A stretch of 64,000 nt of DNA. It comes from Zoogloea sp. LCSB751. Lineage in GTDB: Bacteria > Pseudomonadota > Gammaproteobacteria > Burkholderiales > Rhodocyclaceae. Of this stretch, positions 7,925-16,880 are shown in pieces. The stretch covers positions 1 to 64,000 of the forward strand of contig NZ_MWUM01000016.1 of NCBI RefSeq assembly GCF_002028455.1, written 5' to 3'. Position 1 is the stretch's first letter; every line of letters begins with the position of its first letter. Made by a program: the position numbers and the translations under genes. The notes beneath the pieces are model-generated. The model had not been told where the DNA came from. It saw only the letters and a list, made by a program, of their open reading frames with translations, and ran no database searches.

Positions 7925-10900
7925 TTATCTGTGCATCGTGGATCGTGTCTGCTGTTGTGCCTGGTGCATAGCAAGTTGCTTCAACCGGGCTGATTGTTGG
8001 GCCTGAAGGTTGTGCTGCACTAATTGGGCTTTCACAGCTTCGGGAATCGTAGGGGGCTGGGTTTTGGCGTGACGAATTTGCTCAACTCGTGCCATCTTCA
8101 AGGCTTCGTAGGTGTTTCGGGCTTTGCCATCCAAGATTTCGTAGTCATGGCTGGTCTTCTTGAAATTGGTCTTCGCCATCGCTTCCACAATACTGGTCAG
8201 GCGATCCAAGGGATGGGGGGCATGTCCGGTCGTCGCTTTCCAGTGCTGGTCCAGAAAGCTTCGGGTCTCGGTGAAGGACTCCAAGGTTTCACTGGATAGG
8301 TCCAGATTTTTTTCACGGGCAATCCACTGGGCAACTTGTTTCATGGATGCCGTGGGGGCTTTGCCGTCCAGCTTGCTTTCCATGCGGCTGACCATGTCTT
8401 CGCTGAGATACAGCTTCAATTCGTGACGGTGGCGAGAACAGGCGACATAGGCATGGTGCAGGCTGTTGGTGTTGCTGGATACGAAGTAGAACGACTGGTT
8501 TTTGGTCTGCCCCTGACTTTTATGCACTGTGACTGCGTAGGCATGGCGTAGGGCATGGGATTTTCCGAGATCCAGCACGGTTTCCCTGCCGTCATCCATC
8601 TTGAGCTTGATCGCTTTCGGCTGGCCGGTGAGTTTGCTCAAGAAAATCTCACTGACTTCCCCCGTATCGCTGTTGTTGAGTTGCTGGGTGTCGGCATCGT
8701 CGGACTTCTGGTTTTTGGTGAAAACCACACGATCACCCATGGCAAATGCTCGTTCCTGCTTATCCTTGCACTGAACCACGACTTCTTGCTCTGGCAATTG
8801 TCCCGATTGCTTGAGCTGGGATCGCACTGCCAGATTGATGCGTTCAATGTCGTCGTTGGTGGTGGCCAAGATGATTTTGTCCTTGGCCGGGCTACTCGCC
8901 GATAGGTAGTCATTGACGATCTGGGCAAGACGTTGCTCGTCAGACGGGGTGATGATGACCTTGCCGTTTTCGTAAAGGGTACGAATTGCCTGATGGGCTC
9001 GGCCACTGGCGAAGTCTTCCACCATCTCGCGTTGCCACTGATCCACCTGTCGGTTGATTTCTCGAACCGGGGTCGTGACGAAATCCTTATTAAGCTGGGA
9101 AAAATTTGAGCCAAATCCCACGCTTTGGAGCTGCTCACGTTCACCAACTAGAACCAGCTTCGCCCCTGCATTATTAATATGCTGGATCACACGGTAGAAG
9201 GTGTTGGTGTCGGCCATCCCTGCTTCGTCCCAGAAGAGAACGGACTGACGATCCAGCTTCAACTTCCCTTCGTCCAGCAGACGTATCAGTTTGGTGGTGT
9301 TGTGGAAATCGTTTGACCCCATGCCTGTGGATTCGGCCAGACCCTTGCTTGCTGTTGAACTGGTCGAAGTCCCGAAGACCTTGAAGCCATGGGCCACATA
9401 GAACTCACGGGCCGCCTTCAACAAGGTGGATTTACCGGCACCGGCTCTGCCAGCCACATTACAAACAGCCCCTGGTTCGGTCAGGATCATCTGCACGGCT
9501 TCACGCTGGCCGAGTGCAAATTTGAATTTTCGGTCGGGGCCGGACTGCTGACGCTCATAGTCCAGAATGAAACGGGCCACCTGATCACGGTCAAACCTGA
9601 ACCCCTGTTCCTGCTCACGTGCCTTCAGGCTGGATGAGATATAGGTGTCCTTGGCAATCGTGGATCGGTGCAGAAAACGGGCTTCGCGCATGAATCGCAG
9701 TTGCATGGACTGACGGTGGTTGGGATCGGTGATCGTGCCGTCCAATAAGGGCTTGAAGTAGTCCATCTGCGCCTTGCTCATGGACAGCACGCAATCCTGT
9801 TCAAAAATTCGGGTGGCTTCTCGTTCGGCTTGCTCGCCGCTCATGCTGGGCAACAGTTGTTTCTGGATGTGGGCCAGATATTGGCTCTCTGTCATCGCCA
9901 CATCTTTGTGATGGCGAAGAAAGGTCTCTTCCATGACTTCGGCCGTCAGCGGCGGCTGGGGTTTGTGGGTTGCTTTGACACGGGATAATTCCTGCTTGAA
10001 CTGGGTCGGTGTCCAGCCCATGCGCTGAAATTCCTGATGCCAGACGGCTTTCAGTTGAACCGGTGACTTGTTGGTTTTCTCGTCACGGGACGTCAGACGG
10101 GCGAGCTCTTCAGCCTGGTAGCCAGATTTCCCCGAAGCTTTCAACACCTTCTGTATCTCTTGTTCGCGAGTGGATCGCCAGTCACAGACCTGGGCAGGGA
10201 TCAAGGATTCGGGCAAGTCAAAGGAAACCGTTTTTCGTTCCTGCTCCTGAAGAAACTCGTTGGCTACGTCTTCATCGTGCTTGACGGGATCGAAGACAAA
10301 GCCGAATTCTCGTTCCAGACCTTCCTTCATGTGGCGCATGAAAATGGCGTCCAGTGCTGAAGCATTCGCTCCGATCTCATCCGTGCATAGGCTGTAGAGC
10401 TTGCCGTCGTAACCACGGGCAACATTCAGCAGATCAAAGTGGAAGTGCAGAAAGGGACTCTCTGAGCGTGAGTCAATATGAAAGAAGGGGATACCCAAGA
10501 TTTCGGCAGCACACTGGTAGTCGGTGCCATCCTGACCTTTGCGGATACGGGCCAGATTGAGCATTTCAGGGACAACAGCCTGCCTGAAAACATCGTTGCA
10601 AAGCTGGCTGAAGCGTTTTTCAATGCTGGGGTCTTCGGTGGCCAGTAACGCCATCGCCGTTGAAAGTCGTTCGCCAAAGCAAAAGATGAACTCCGTTCCC
10701 AGTCGGTTCTTTTGCTCGCCCTTGGCTGGGTAACGATAGCTCCCGTCAGGATTGATCGGGGTGGCCGTCTTCCTGAACTGCACCATTTTTCCCCTTGGGG
10801 TGTCCTGTGCCTGGCTGAACAACGCCGATGATTCGGACACGGGACACCAGCCGTTGGACAAGTCCTTCCATAGCTCAGGGCTGAGAAATTTACCGTCCAG

Positions 10901-11107
10901 TCCCAAGCTTTGCGCCAGATCGCCCAATAGCTTTGGGTTGTAGGGATTGCCGGCCAGAAACTCGGCAAATCGGGGATCATTCAAGTCATGAGATTGCTCG
11001 TCGGGAAACTGCTCGGCAATCGAAGCCAATAACGACGTGCTGTTGTAGTTCAGTTGCTTCTCGTGATACTCCAGATTGGTCATGGAAGCATAGTTACGCA
11101 ACATCAT
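7925..11107 (-). CDS. MobF-type (TraI/TrwC-like) conjugative relaxase-helicase
   Basis: A 1060-residue protein expected to nick oriT, stay covalently bound to the 5' end and unwind the transferred strand. The N-terminal third is a diverged relaxase domain: candidate nicking tyrosines lie in LEYHEKQLNYN (residues ~13-23), and PFLHFHFDLLN (near residue 220) fits the metal-binding histidine cluster. The rest is an SF1B RecD/TraI helicase with P-loop NVAGRAGAGKSTLL near residue 546, Walker B LFWDEAGMAD near residue 624 and the late motif AVTVHKSQGQT. It follows the RHH gene after 5 bp, so the two are co-translated. The HUH and tyrosine assignments are less certain than the helicase ones. Confidence 0.85.
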   Translation of the reverse strand: MMLRNYASMTNLEYHEKQLNYNSTSLLASIAEQFPDEQSHDLNDPRFAEFLAGNPYNPKLLGDLAQSLGLDGKFLSPELWKDLSNGWCPVSESSALFSQAQDTPRGKMVQFRKTATPINPDGSYRYPAKGEQKNRLGTEFIFCFGERLSTAMALLATEDPSIEKRFSQLCNDVFRQAVVPEMLNLARIRKGQDGTDYQCAAEILGIPFFHIDSRSESPFLHFHFDLLNVARGYDGKLYSLCTDEIGANASALDAIFMRHMKEGLEREFGFVFDPVKHDEDVANEFLQEQERKTVSFDLPESLIPAQVCDWRSTREQEIQKVLKASGKSGYQAEELARLTSRDEKTNKSPVQLKAVWHQEFQRMGWTPTQFKQELSRVKATHKPQPPLTAEVMEETFLRHHKDVAMTESQYLAHIQKQLLPSMSGEQAEREATRIFEQDCVLSMSKAQMDYFKPLLDGTITDPNHRQSMQLRFMREARFLHRSTIAKDTYISSSLKAREQEQGFRFDRDQVARFILDYERQQSGPDRKFKFALGQREAVQMILTEPGAVCNVAGRAGAGKSTLLKAAREFYVAHGFKVFGTSTSSTASKGLAESTGMGSNDFHNTTKLIRLLDEGKLKLDRQSVLFWDEAGMADTNTFYRVIQHINNAGAKLVLVGEREQLQSVGFGSNFSQLNKDFVTTPVREINRQVDQWQREMVEDFASGRAHQAIRTLYENGKVIITPSDEQRLAQIVNDYLSASSPAKDKIILATTNDDIERINLAVRSQLKQSGQLPEQEVVVQCKDKQERAFAMGDRVVFTKNQKSDDADTQQLNNSDTGEVSEIFLSKLTGQPKAIKLKMDDGRETVLDLGKSHALRHAYAVTVHKSQGQTKNQSFYFVSSNTNSLHHAYVACSRHRHELKLYLSEDMVSRMESKLDGKAPTASMKQVAQWIAREKNLDLSSETLESFTETRSFLDQHWKATTGHAPHPLDRLTSIVEAMAKTNFKKTSHDYEILDGKARNTYEALKMARVEQIRHAKTQPPTIPEAVKAQLVQHNLQAQQSARLKQLAMHQAQQQTRSTMHR

Positions 11108-11112
11108 GACGG

Positions 11113-11376
11113 CTACTCCATGTTCATGCTCTGAACGATAAAGTACAAGTCTTCAATCCCTGAACTGAGCTTGGCAATTTCGTTTTTTACCGCAATCAAC
11201 TCATCCTTCAAGTCATCGAAGGCGTCTGACTGATCCCTGTTCTTTTCGTATTCACGAAGGGCGATTCGCCAAGCTTCGCTTTTGTTTTTTGTCTGGTGAT
11301 CTTTCATCACAAGGTCAAGAAGCTTCGCATCATCTTCAAAAACCTTGATGCCATCCATACGTGAGTGTTCTTTCAT
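11113..11376 (-). CDS. Ribbon-helix-helix relaxosome accessory protein (TrwA/MobC-like)
   Basis: An 87-residue protein. Residues 10-45 (IKVFEDDAKLLDLV then KNKSEAWRIALREYEKN) look like a ribbon-helix-helix DNA-binding fold, and the rest is a probable coiled coil (FDDLKDELIAVKNEIAKL). GGAGAA before the ATG supports the start. The relaxase begins 5 bp after its stop, and the GACAA repeat array lies directly upstream. In MobF plasmids such as R388 the equivalent protein (TrwA) binds oriT, aids nicking and represses the operon; the same role is inferred here from position and fold. Confidence 0.7.
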   Translation of the reverse strand: MKEHSRMDGIKVFEDDAKLLDLVMKDHQTKNKSEAWRIALREYEKNRDQSDAFDDLKDELIAVKNEIAKLSSGIEDLYFIVQSMNME

Positions 11377-11434
11377 TTGTTCTCCATTTTTGATTCAAGG
11401 TAACAAACGAAGTTGCAAAGTCAAGGTTTAATCT

Positions 11435-11739
11435 GACAAGTGGAACGAAAATGTTCTATAAGGTCGTTTTGACTGTCTCGAAGGCACTTAACGCATCAAG
11501 ATACATTTTAATGTGATAGGTGCTTATGAACTGCAAAACGGTAAAAAACAGAGAGAGCGACAAAGAAAAAGACAAAGGTAGACAAGCGAAGACAATGCAC
11601 GACAACGAACAATCATTGACAAGACAAGCTTGGAACAAAGGCTAACAAGCAAAAAACAAAGAAAAGACAATGCTCTGACAACAAACAGACAATATCACTT
11701 GATTTTGTGACAAAAATTTATTACTTCATGACTAGACAA
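11435..11739. repeat. Phased GACAA repeat array, candidate oriT or segregation site
   Basis: Thirteen copies of GACAA on the forward strand fill the 380-bp gene-free gap between the RHH/relaxase operon (reverse) and the 223-residue gene (forward). Starts are 11435, 11559, 11571, 11581, 11591, 11601, 11618, 11623, 11666, 11677, 11688, 11709 and 11735. Four lie exactly 10 bp apart, three lie 11 bp apart and the next 21 bp on, so most fall on one face of the helix. Placement between relaxosome genes and a divergent gene matches where MobF plasmids keep oriT and the stb direct repeats. Confidence 0.65.
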
Positions 11740-11756
11740 GAGCAAAGGATAAGGTC

Positions 11757-12428
11757 ATGGAGATTCAAGCTATTTTGAACAATGCTGTCGTGCAAGCAGA
11801 ACAGGAAGCTGTTGCGACAACCAACAAGACACGTTTGATTGATGTGTTCAGGGAAAACTACGATGACTGGAACGCTCGTCTATTTCCGGCATGGAAGAAG
11901 GTCGGCAAGGTGTGTCATCAAGAACTTGCCTTGCTACTCAACCAAGTCGGATTCAGCACGGTCAATCCAGCGATGGTCAGCCGCTACATGAAACTGGTCA
12001 GGGACGAGCGAAAGAAAAACAGAAATCCTGTGACGGTCACTCAGTCAGCGAAGGCAACAGTAAAAAATCCAGCAGTCCCCCCCACCCAATCGGTGACGGA
12101 GGGCGCATCAGGAAGCGATGATCACGATTGGCTCGATCCTTCCTGGTTAGGGGATGAACCGAACTGGACTGAGCTGGTGATGCCTGGTGCTCGTCGTCCC
12201 AAAGTCGCAGAAGACTGGGATACTCACTGGGAAAATGTGTGGCGTTGGCTCTATTGCTTGGCTGATACCCACGGTCTGAACTCGTTTGATCGCACGGTGT
12301 ATGCTGGCTTCAAGAAAATCAGTGCCAGTATCGGCGATCTCTGGCTGGACTTGAGCAAGGTGCGTCGGTTAATGAACTTGGCAGGGGTGCCACTTGACCC
12401 CAAGGGAGTAGGTTGCCAAGGTGGTTGA
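11757..12428 (+). CDS. Putative DNA-binding plasmid protein next to the GACAA array
   Basis: A 223-residue protein reading away from the repeat array. Residues ~30-85 (WNARLFPAWKKV, then CHQELALLLNQVGFSTVNPA and MVSRYMKLVRDERKK) look like a helix-turn-helix region ending in a basic tail. A low-complexity linker (Pro/Thr/Ser) follows, and then a Trp-rich C-terminal domain. Its position relative to the array and relaxase resembles StbA of plasmid R388, which binds direct repeats near oriT and balances segregation against transfer. I see no firm sequence match to StbA, so this is positional inference. Confidence 0.55.
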   Translation: MEIQAILNNAVVQAEQEAVATTNKTRLIDVFRENYDDWNARLFPAWKKVGKVCHQELALLLNQVGFSTVNPAMVSRYMKLVRDERKKNRNPVTVTQSAKATVKNPAVPPTQSVTEGASGSDDHDWLDPSWLGDEPNWTELVMPGARRPKVAEDWDTHWENVWRWLYCLADTHGLNSFDRTVYAGFKKISASIGDLWLDLSKVRRLMNLAGVPLDPKGVGCQGG

Positions 12429-12628
12429 AAAATCCAGTCGCCACTTCATCGATGCAGTCGCAGAAGTATTTATGAAATTTGCTTGCTGGGGTAGAATTTC
12501 TACTGGCTGGATCGAAGCCTGCTGCCCACCTTGGCAAACCCGAATAGGACGATCAGCACTCCGCATATTTTGAGATTCCATTTCATGGGGTCGGCAGTGG
12601 GCACCGTGTTCCATGTTGGAGATCTCAA

Positions 12629-13195
12629 ATGGCAAACAGCTATATCGTCACTTCCAAGACACTGAGCCAACTCAAGCAAAAGGCTCGTGATTTGAAAAAA
12701 TCAGCGGGAATTCCGCACCACGAAGCACTGGAACAGGTTGCCAAAGGCATTGGGCTACCTAACTGGCACAAAGTGGCTGAGTCAGCAGAAATAACTGCAC
12801 AAACAGAAAAGGCTTACCTATCAGGTCTCATCGTCGCCTTCGACATGAAGGATGCGGGGAGTTTTGACCCCGCGAACATCTTCATCGAAGATCAGCAGGC
12901 ACTAGCATTTTGCGAAAAGGATTTGTTGGCTTCCTTTCGGAAAGCTTGCGAAGATGAAGGTGAGCCGGCGACCGAAGAAGAAGTAGAAGACTATCGAAAT
13001 GAGTTGCACTGGAACCATGTGTTGTTTCGTTATGTCGGTCATGAACTCCCCGTGACTGTTCGTGATGCACTGAATCTCATCTATGAAAAGTCCTTTTGGG
13101 CACCACTCTATGTGTGGTTGAAGGGGGGGTTCTACGAAACTGGCTATGAAGGGGCGCAGGATGAAGAAGGTGAAATTGCCGGTATCCGATTATGA
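12629..13195 (+). CDS. Hypothetical protein with Glyoxalase-8-like N-terminal segment
   Basis: A 188-residue acidic protein. The first ~45 residues (LSQLKQKARDLKKSAGIPHH, then EALEQVAKGIGLPNWHKV) fit a short helical motif found at the start of plasmid and chromosomal proteins labelled glyoxalase-superfamily; no metal-binding glyoxalase site can be pointed to. The rest is rich in Asp and Glu and unrecognised. GGAGATCTCAA precedes the ATG. It is convergent with the 141-residue gene 9 bp downstream. Function is unknown. Confidence 0.6.
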   Translation: MANSYIVTSKTLSQLKQKARDLKKSAGIPHHEALEQVAKGIGLPNWHKVAESAEITAQTEKAYLSGLIVAFDMKDAGSFDPANIFIEDQQALAFCEKDLLASFRKACEDEGEPATEEEVEDYRNELHWNHVLFRYVGHELPVTVRDALNLIYEKSFWAPLYVWLKGGFYETGYEGAQDEEGEIAGIRL

Positions 13196-13204
13196 ACCAG
13201 TCGA

Positions 13205-13630
13205 TTATGCTATCCGCTTACCCTGTCGATAGTGTGCAGGTGACAGCCGTTTGACTGTATCAAAGGCTGCCTTGTAGTCGGTGACTTCCCAAAGCCATGC
13301 TTCTTGGATTTCGTATTCTGTGTTGTAGAGTATCCAGATCAAAAAATCCCAGTCGTAGTTTTTGGCTTTGGGAACCAAGGTCACGAAGCTTCCTGGCTTG
13401 CCACTGGGTCGATTCCCCTTAACCTGATACTTCTTACCCTGAAATATGAAGTCATGTCCCTTCTGGACAGCAGTCATTCCCTGCATCACAGAAGAGTATT
13501 CTTCCGTGGGGCACCCAACTAAATGAGCGGCATCATATTCTGACAAGGCAGAAGTAATCGATGGTGCATTCCCGTAGGCTCGTTCCCAAGCCAGAACGGT
13601 TTCTACCAACTGCTGCCGCAAACTGATCAT
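13205..13630 (-). CDS. Hypothetical protein with PD-(D/E)XK nuclease-like core
   Basis: A 141-residue protein. A possible nuclease core is visible: E29 and D31 in a helix (LSEYDAAHLVG), then an acidic residue in KGHDFIF followed by the strand YQVKGN, and later a hydrophobic helix-strand segment (DFLIWILYNTEYEIQEAWLW). This order of acid and QVK resembles restriction-like PD-(D/E)XK folds. No methyltransferase partner is adjacent. AAGGTAATC precedes the ATG. The fold call is a suggestion from pattern only. Confidence 0.5.
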   Translation of the reverse strand: MISLRQQLVETVLAWERAYGNAPSITSALSEYDAAHLVGCPTEEYSSVMQGMTAVQKGHDFIFQGKKYQVKGNRPSGKPGSFVTLVPKAKNYDWDFLIWILYNTEYEIQEAWLWEVTDYKAAFDTVKRLSPAHYRQGKRIA

Positions 13631-13678
13631 TAAGATTACCTTTTGGTTTTCTGGGGGTGGCTTTCTAGGATGCCAAAT

Positions 13679-14467
13679 TCACCCGTTCAAGAAAAGTCCT
13701 TCCACAGCTTGGCTGACACTGGGAATGAACCTGTTCATGATGAACTGGTCGCCCCTGTCTTGCGCCAGATAGTCACCATCGCCAGGGAAGTAAGAGCCGT
13801 CTGTCTGTTTGCGTTCCGATCTAGGGGTGAAAACCTCTCGTAGGGTATTGTTTTTGAGCAAGTCAAAGATTCTTGGGCTCAAAGTCTGCTCAAGGATGAA
13901 ATGGGGTTCATGTCCGAACTGTTTAAGTAAGCCATCAATGAGAGATTGGGCATTGTTCTCGGTGGCTTTTATGAACCCCACGTTGATAGCAAGGATGAAC
14001 TTTGCCCCGTTGGGGAAGGTTTCTCTCAAGCTCTTGTAGGAAGTAATGCTTTTCTGATCCTTGATAGGGCAAACGAAGATCACTTCGGCGTCGGCGAAGT
14101 CCAAAAAGTCGATGAAATCCTGTGGGCTACCCATGCAAGTTGCCAGTTGGTGCGTGGCATTGGCTGGCAAATCGAAAACAAGGTAGTTGGAGTCAGTCCC
14201 AAGACTACTAGCTACTTTAGATTTTTCATCAGGGTTAGCAATGTCCAGAAAGGCAACTCCTTGGGATGGGTCTTGCAAATGCAATGGCTTCAATGCACCG
14301 TTACTGTTCTTCTGCCCATATCGTTCATACAAGCCTTGAAAGTTACGGTCACAGACATAACCATCGACCTTCTCGGTCATTCTCAATGTTTCAAGAATCA
14401 CGGATGCTACGAGCGTCTTGCCAATGTTGCCTGCATCGGATGCCACAATCACAACTTTTTTCTTCAT
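13679..14467 (-). CDS. ParA/MinD-like P-loop ATPase (StbB/TraL-type)
   Basis: A 262-residue protein opening with VVIVASDAGNIGKTLVA, a ParA-type P-loop lacking the usual signature lysine at the start of the loop. VAFLDIANP and YLVFDLPANATH are the expected acidic strands. Proteins of this type on conjugative plasmids (StbB of R388, TraL) support stable inheritance or transfer rather than classical ParABS partition; no ParB is seen here. It is divergent from the IHF-like gene across a 197-bp AT-rich gap (14468-14664). The ATPase superfamily is clear; the precise role is inferred. Confidence 0.75.
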   Translation of the reverse strand: MKKKVVIVASDAGNIGKTLVASVILETLRMTEKVDGYVCDRNFQGLYERYGQKNSNGALKPLHLQDPSQGVAFLDIANPDEKSKVASSLGTDSNYLVFDLPANATHQLATCMGSPQDFIDFLDFADAEVIFVCPIKDQKSITSYKSLRETFPNGAKFILAINVGFIKATENNAQSLIDGLLKQFGHEPHFILEQTLSPRIFDLLKNNTLREVFTPRSERKQTDGSYFPGDGDYLAQDRGDQFIMNRFIPSVSQAVEGLFLNG

Positions 14468-14664
14468 GTCTTTTCTTTCTTTTTTGTTTGTCTATTTGAT
14501 TTACAAAAAAACAAAGAAAAAATCAATAGTAAATCAAGTCAATTTTTATGCTTAAATTGATTTTATTTCTTTGAATTTAAGGAAGTTGTCATCGTCTTTG
14601 TTTTCAGTAAATCAAACGTTGGAAGATGCTTTGTTGAAATCTTGTTGTTCAGTAAAATTTCTCC

Positions 14665-14946
14665 ATGACCAGATCCGAACTCATTGCTCGTTTGGCTGAG
14701 CGCTTTCCACAACTTGTCCTGAAAGATGCCGATAGCTGTGTTAGTGAAATTCTCACTGCGATTGCCGATAGTCTGAAGGCGGGAAATCGCGTTGAAATCC
14801 GTGGCTTCGGCTCGTTTTCCTTGAACTATCGGCCTGCTCGCACGGCGAGAAACCCCAAAACGGGCGAAAAGGTTGCCGTAGCAGGGAAGTTCGTTCCGCA
14901 CTTCAAGGCAGGTAAGGAACTACGGGAATTGGTAGATCGCCGATGA
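14665..14946 (+). CDS. IHF-beta/HU-like nucleoid protein encoded by the element
   Basis: A 93-residue member of the HU/IHF family. The pattern TRSELIARLAERFPQL, the conserved RVEIRGFGSFSL strand-turn and the DNA-arm segment TARNPKTGE with the intercalating proline are all present, and length equals that of IhfB. IHF-type proteins bend DNA at origins, oriT and att sites, all of which this element should have. It sits alone between divergent and convergent neighbours. Element copies of IHF subunits may pair with host IhfA; that is inference. Confidence 0.88.
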   Translation: MTRSELIARLAERFPQLVLKDADSCVSEILTAIADSLKAGNRVEIRGFGSFSLNYRPARTARNPKTGEKVAVAGKFVPHFKAGKELRELVDRR

Positions 14947-14957
14947 ACACCATGCAA

Positions 14958-14979
14958 AAGAGACTCCGAAGAGTCTCTT
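14958..14979 (-). terminator. Terminator of the SF3 helicase gene
   Basis: A perfect 9-bp stem (AAGAGACTC with its complement) closes on a CGAA loop, which reads UUCG in the reverse-strand transcript, followed there by TTTT counting the stem end. It lies 5 bp beyond the stop of the helicase gene and 12 bp beyond the IHF-like gene, so it may serve both convergent transcripts. Confidence 0.7.
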
Positions 14980-14983
14980 GAGC

Positions 14984-16846
14984 TTAGTGGGTTGTGCTTT
15001 CTTTCCAGAAGGCCAACTTCTTCTTCAATGGTGGTGCGGCACAGTCTTTGTCCAAAATATCGTCTGTCCAGCAGTGTTCGGATTCCTGGCTTGGAACCTT
15101 CCAGACTAATGGATCGTCGTAGAACTCGTCGGCGAAGGGATCGCACTCGTTGTATGCCTTGCTGATGCTCGGAGTGTTGGGCTCTGCTTGATCGGCTGGG
15201 GGCTGAACGACAGGCTCTTCCACCTTCACGGGCATGGTGAATGAAATCGGTTTGATATTGAGCGCTTCCAATACCTTTTTGTCCTTTTCTGGTAATGGCA
15301 TGGATGGTTGTGTTACCAAGGTAAGCAAATCGGACTCTGGGGGAGTGGTCTGGTCTGTTTCGTTCGCGCCTGGTCGGGTCAGACTGAAGAAATCACTGAC
15401 CTTGATATGCTGGGCAAAGCGCTTACGGGCTTCGGCAAGCTTCGGAAACTTGAAGTAGCGTCCAATCGCCTTGTTCTTCCATTCGGCATAGCTGTCTGGG
15501 AACTGAAAAATCTGCTGCACCTTGGCGTTGAAACTCTGCTGGTTGAAGCCCTTGATATTTCGGCCTGCCGTATTGTGGAAGGACTGGAAGTGTTCAAAGA
15601 GTTCGCGGCGGGGAATGTTGAGCTCCTGGTCTTCCATCTTCTCGGCTTGATAGCGTTTGTCTTCGGGGATCGGATCAATCGCCCCGGCCAGAATGTTGAA
15701 GATGAAGCTTTCCACAGGGTCAAGGTTCTGCGCCTTGATCAAGTTCTTGGCGTCCGTTTCAATGGAAATCGTGGGCTCGAAATGGGTGTAATCCACTTCG
15801 TTCTGGAAGAAATGCACCAAAGCGTTGGCGCCGCCGTTGTTGAGCCAGTCATAGTAGGTTTTGAAGTATGACTTGTAGCCGATCAACTTGTTGCTGCAGG
15901 TGAAGGCATTGTGGCGACGGTCACTGTCTTCGATACGGACTGGGTTGTCGTTATTGCTGGTGAAAATGTGGAATGAATAATTCTGGATTTCCACGGATGT
16001 GACGTTCTTGATTCGGCTCTTGCGTGTGATACCGGTGATCAAAGGCTTGATCAGCTCGTTGGTCTTCTTGTCGCCGGAGAAAATGGATTCTTCGTGCAGA
16101 AAATACTTGGTGTGGTGATACTCGTGGTTGAAGCCAGTCAAAAGCTCGTCCAGATTATCCACAACTGCCGTATGGCTGGGGCACATCGCACGTAGGGTCT
16201 CGGAAAGAGTGGTCTTGCCTGAACCCTGCTTACCCTGAAGGATGATCGTTGTATCGGTTCGGATATGGGGATACTTCACAGTGAAACCGATCAACTTGAT
16301 GATATGGGCTTTCTGCTCTGCTGTGCCTTCAATCAGATTGTCAATGTGGTTCAGAAAAGGGGTTACATCCCCCTTGATGGGCTCCACAAACCCCGTCCAG
16401 AAATTGAACACGTTCGGATCGTCAAACTTTGGGTTAGGGTCAAATACCGTGCGCTTGTAGCTGGTACAGATGTCACTACGGGTTTCAAGCCAGTAGTCCG
16501 CAAACCAGACCTTCTCTGAGTAAGTGGTTTTTTGATACTGCTTGTCGATCTTGAAGTGTGACTTGATCTTTGACTTGCGGAACTCATTTTGTGAAAAATA
16601 GGAGTAAGTAAAGTCATTGACAAAGGTTTCACTACGGTCGTTGTTGGTAATTGAACGCCTTTGAAGGATGGGCGAGATGATCACAGACTTTCCACCCATA
16701 TCTTCAATGAAGAAGTAATTAGAAAATTCGTTGCAGTATTGAAGCATAAGTTGCTTGTCTTTGATAGATGAACAAGCATTGTAAGTTTCGTCATTGTTTA
16801 GAATGCTTTGGTAATTGACATTTACCTTTCTTTTGATTAGAGTCAT
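14984..16846 (-). CDS. SF3 primase-helicase-type replication protein
   Basis: A 620-residue protein likely to unwind or initiate at the element's replication origin. The central ATPase resembles the DUF5906/phage primase-helicase group: P-loop TIILQGKQGSGKTTLSE near residue 200, the acidic Walker B KYFLHEES near residue 245 and the motif FHIFTSNNDNPVRI about 60 residues later. The N terminus lacks an evident primase active site and the C-terminal ~120 residues are Pro/Glu-rich and probably disordered. AAAGG precedes the ATG. The 57-residue RHH gene and repeat R2 lie just upstream on the same strand, an arrangement suggesting an autoregulated replication operon. Confidence 0.75.
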   Translation of the reverse strand: MTLIKRKVNVNYQSILNNDETYNACSSIKDKQLMLQYCNEFSNYFFIEDMGGKSVIISPILQRRSITNNDRSETFVNDFTYSYFSQNEFRKSKIKSHFKIDKQYQKTTYSEKVWFADYWLETRSDICTSYKRTVFDPNPKFDDPNVFNFWTGFVEPIKGDVTPFLNHIDNLIEGTAEQKAHIIKLIGFTVKYPHIRTDTTIILQGKQGSGKTTLSETLRAMCPSHTAVVDNLDELLTGFNHEYHHTKYFLHEESIFSGDKKTNELIKPLITGITRKSRIKNVTSVEIQNYSFHIFTSNNDNPVRIEDSDRRHNAFTCSNKLIGYKSYFKTYYDWLNNGGANALVHFFQNEVDYTHFEPTISIETDAKNLIKAQNLDPVESFIFNILAGAIDPIPEDKRYQAEKMEDQELNIPRRELFEHFQSFHNTAGRNIKGFNQQSFNAKVQQIFQFPDSYAEWKNKAIGRYFKFPKLAEARKRFAQHIKVSDFFSLTRPGANETDQTTPPESDLLTLVTQPSMPLPEKDKKVLEALNIKPISFTMPVKVEEPVVQPPADQAEPNTPSISKAYNECDPFADEFYDDPLVWKVPSQESEHCWTDDILDKDCAAPPLKKKLAFWKESTTH

Positions 16847-16880
16847 AAGGAACCTTTCTTGTTGTTTGTTTTTTTTATGG

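Noticed and set aside
11541..11745. CRISPR array
   Set aside because: The repeats are only five bases long with 5- to 43-bp gaps, so this is a short-motif array and not a CRISPR.
12421..12570. 49-codon GTG-started frame after the 223-residue gene
   Set aside because: No homology recognised and the purine-rich site is too far from the GTG; composition does not set it apart from chance.
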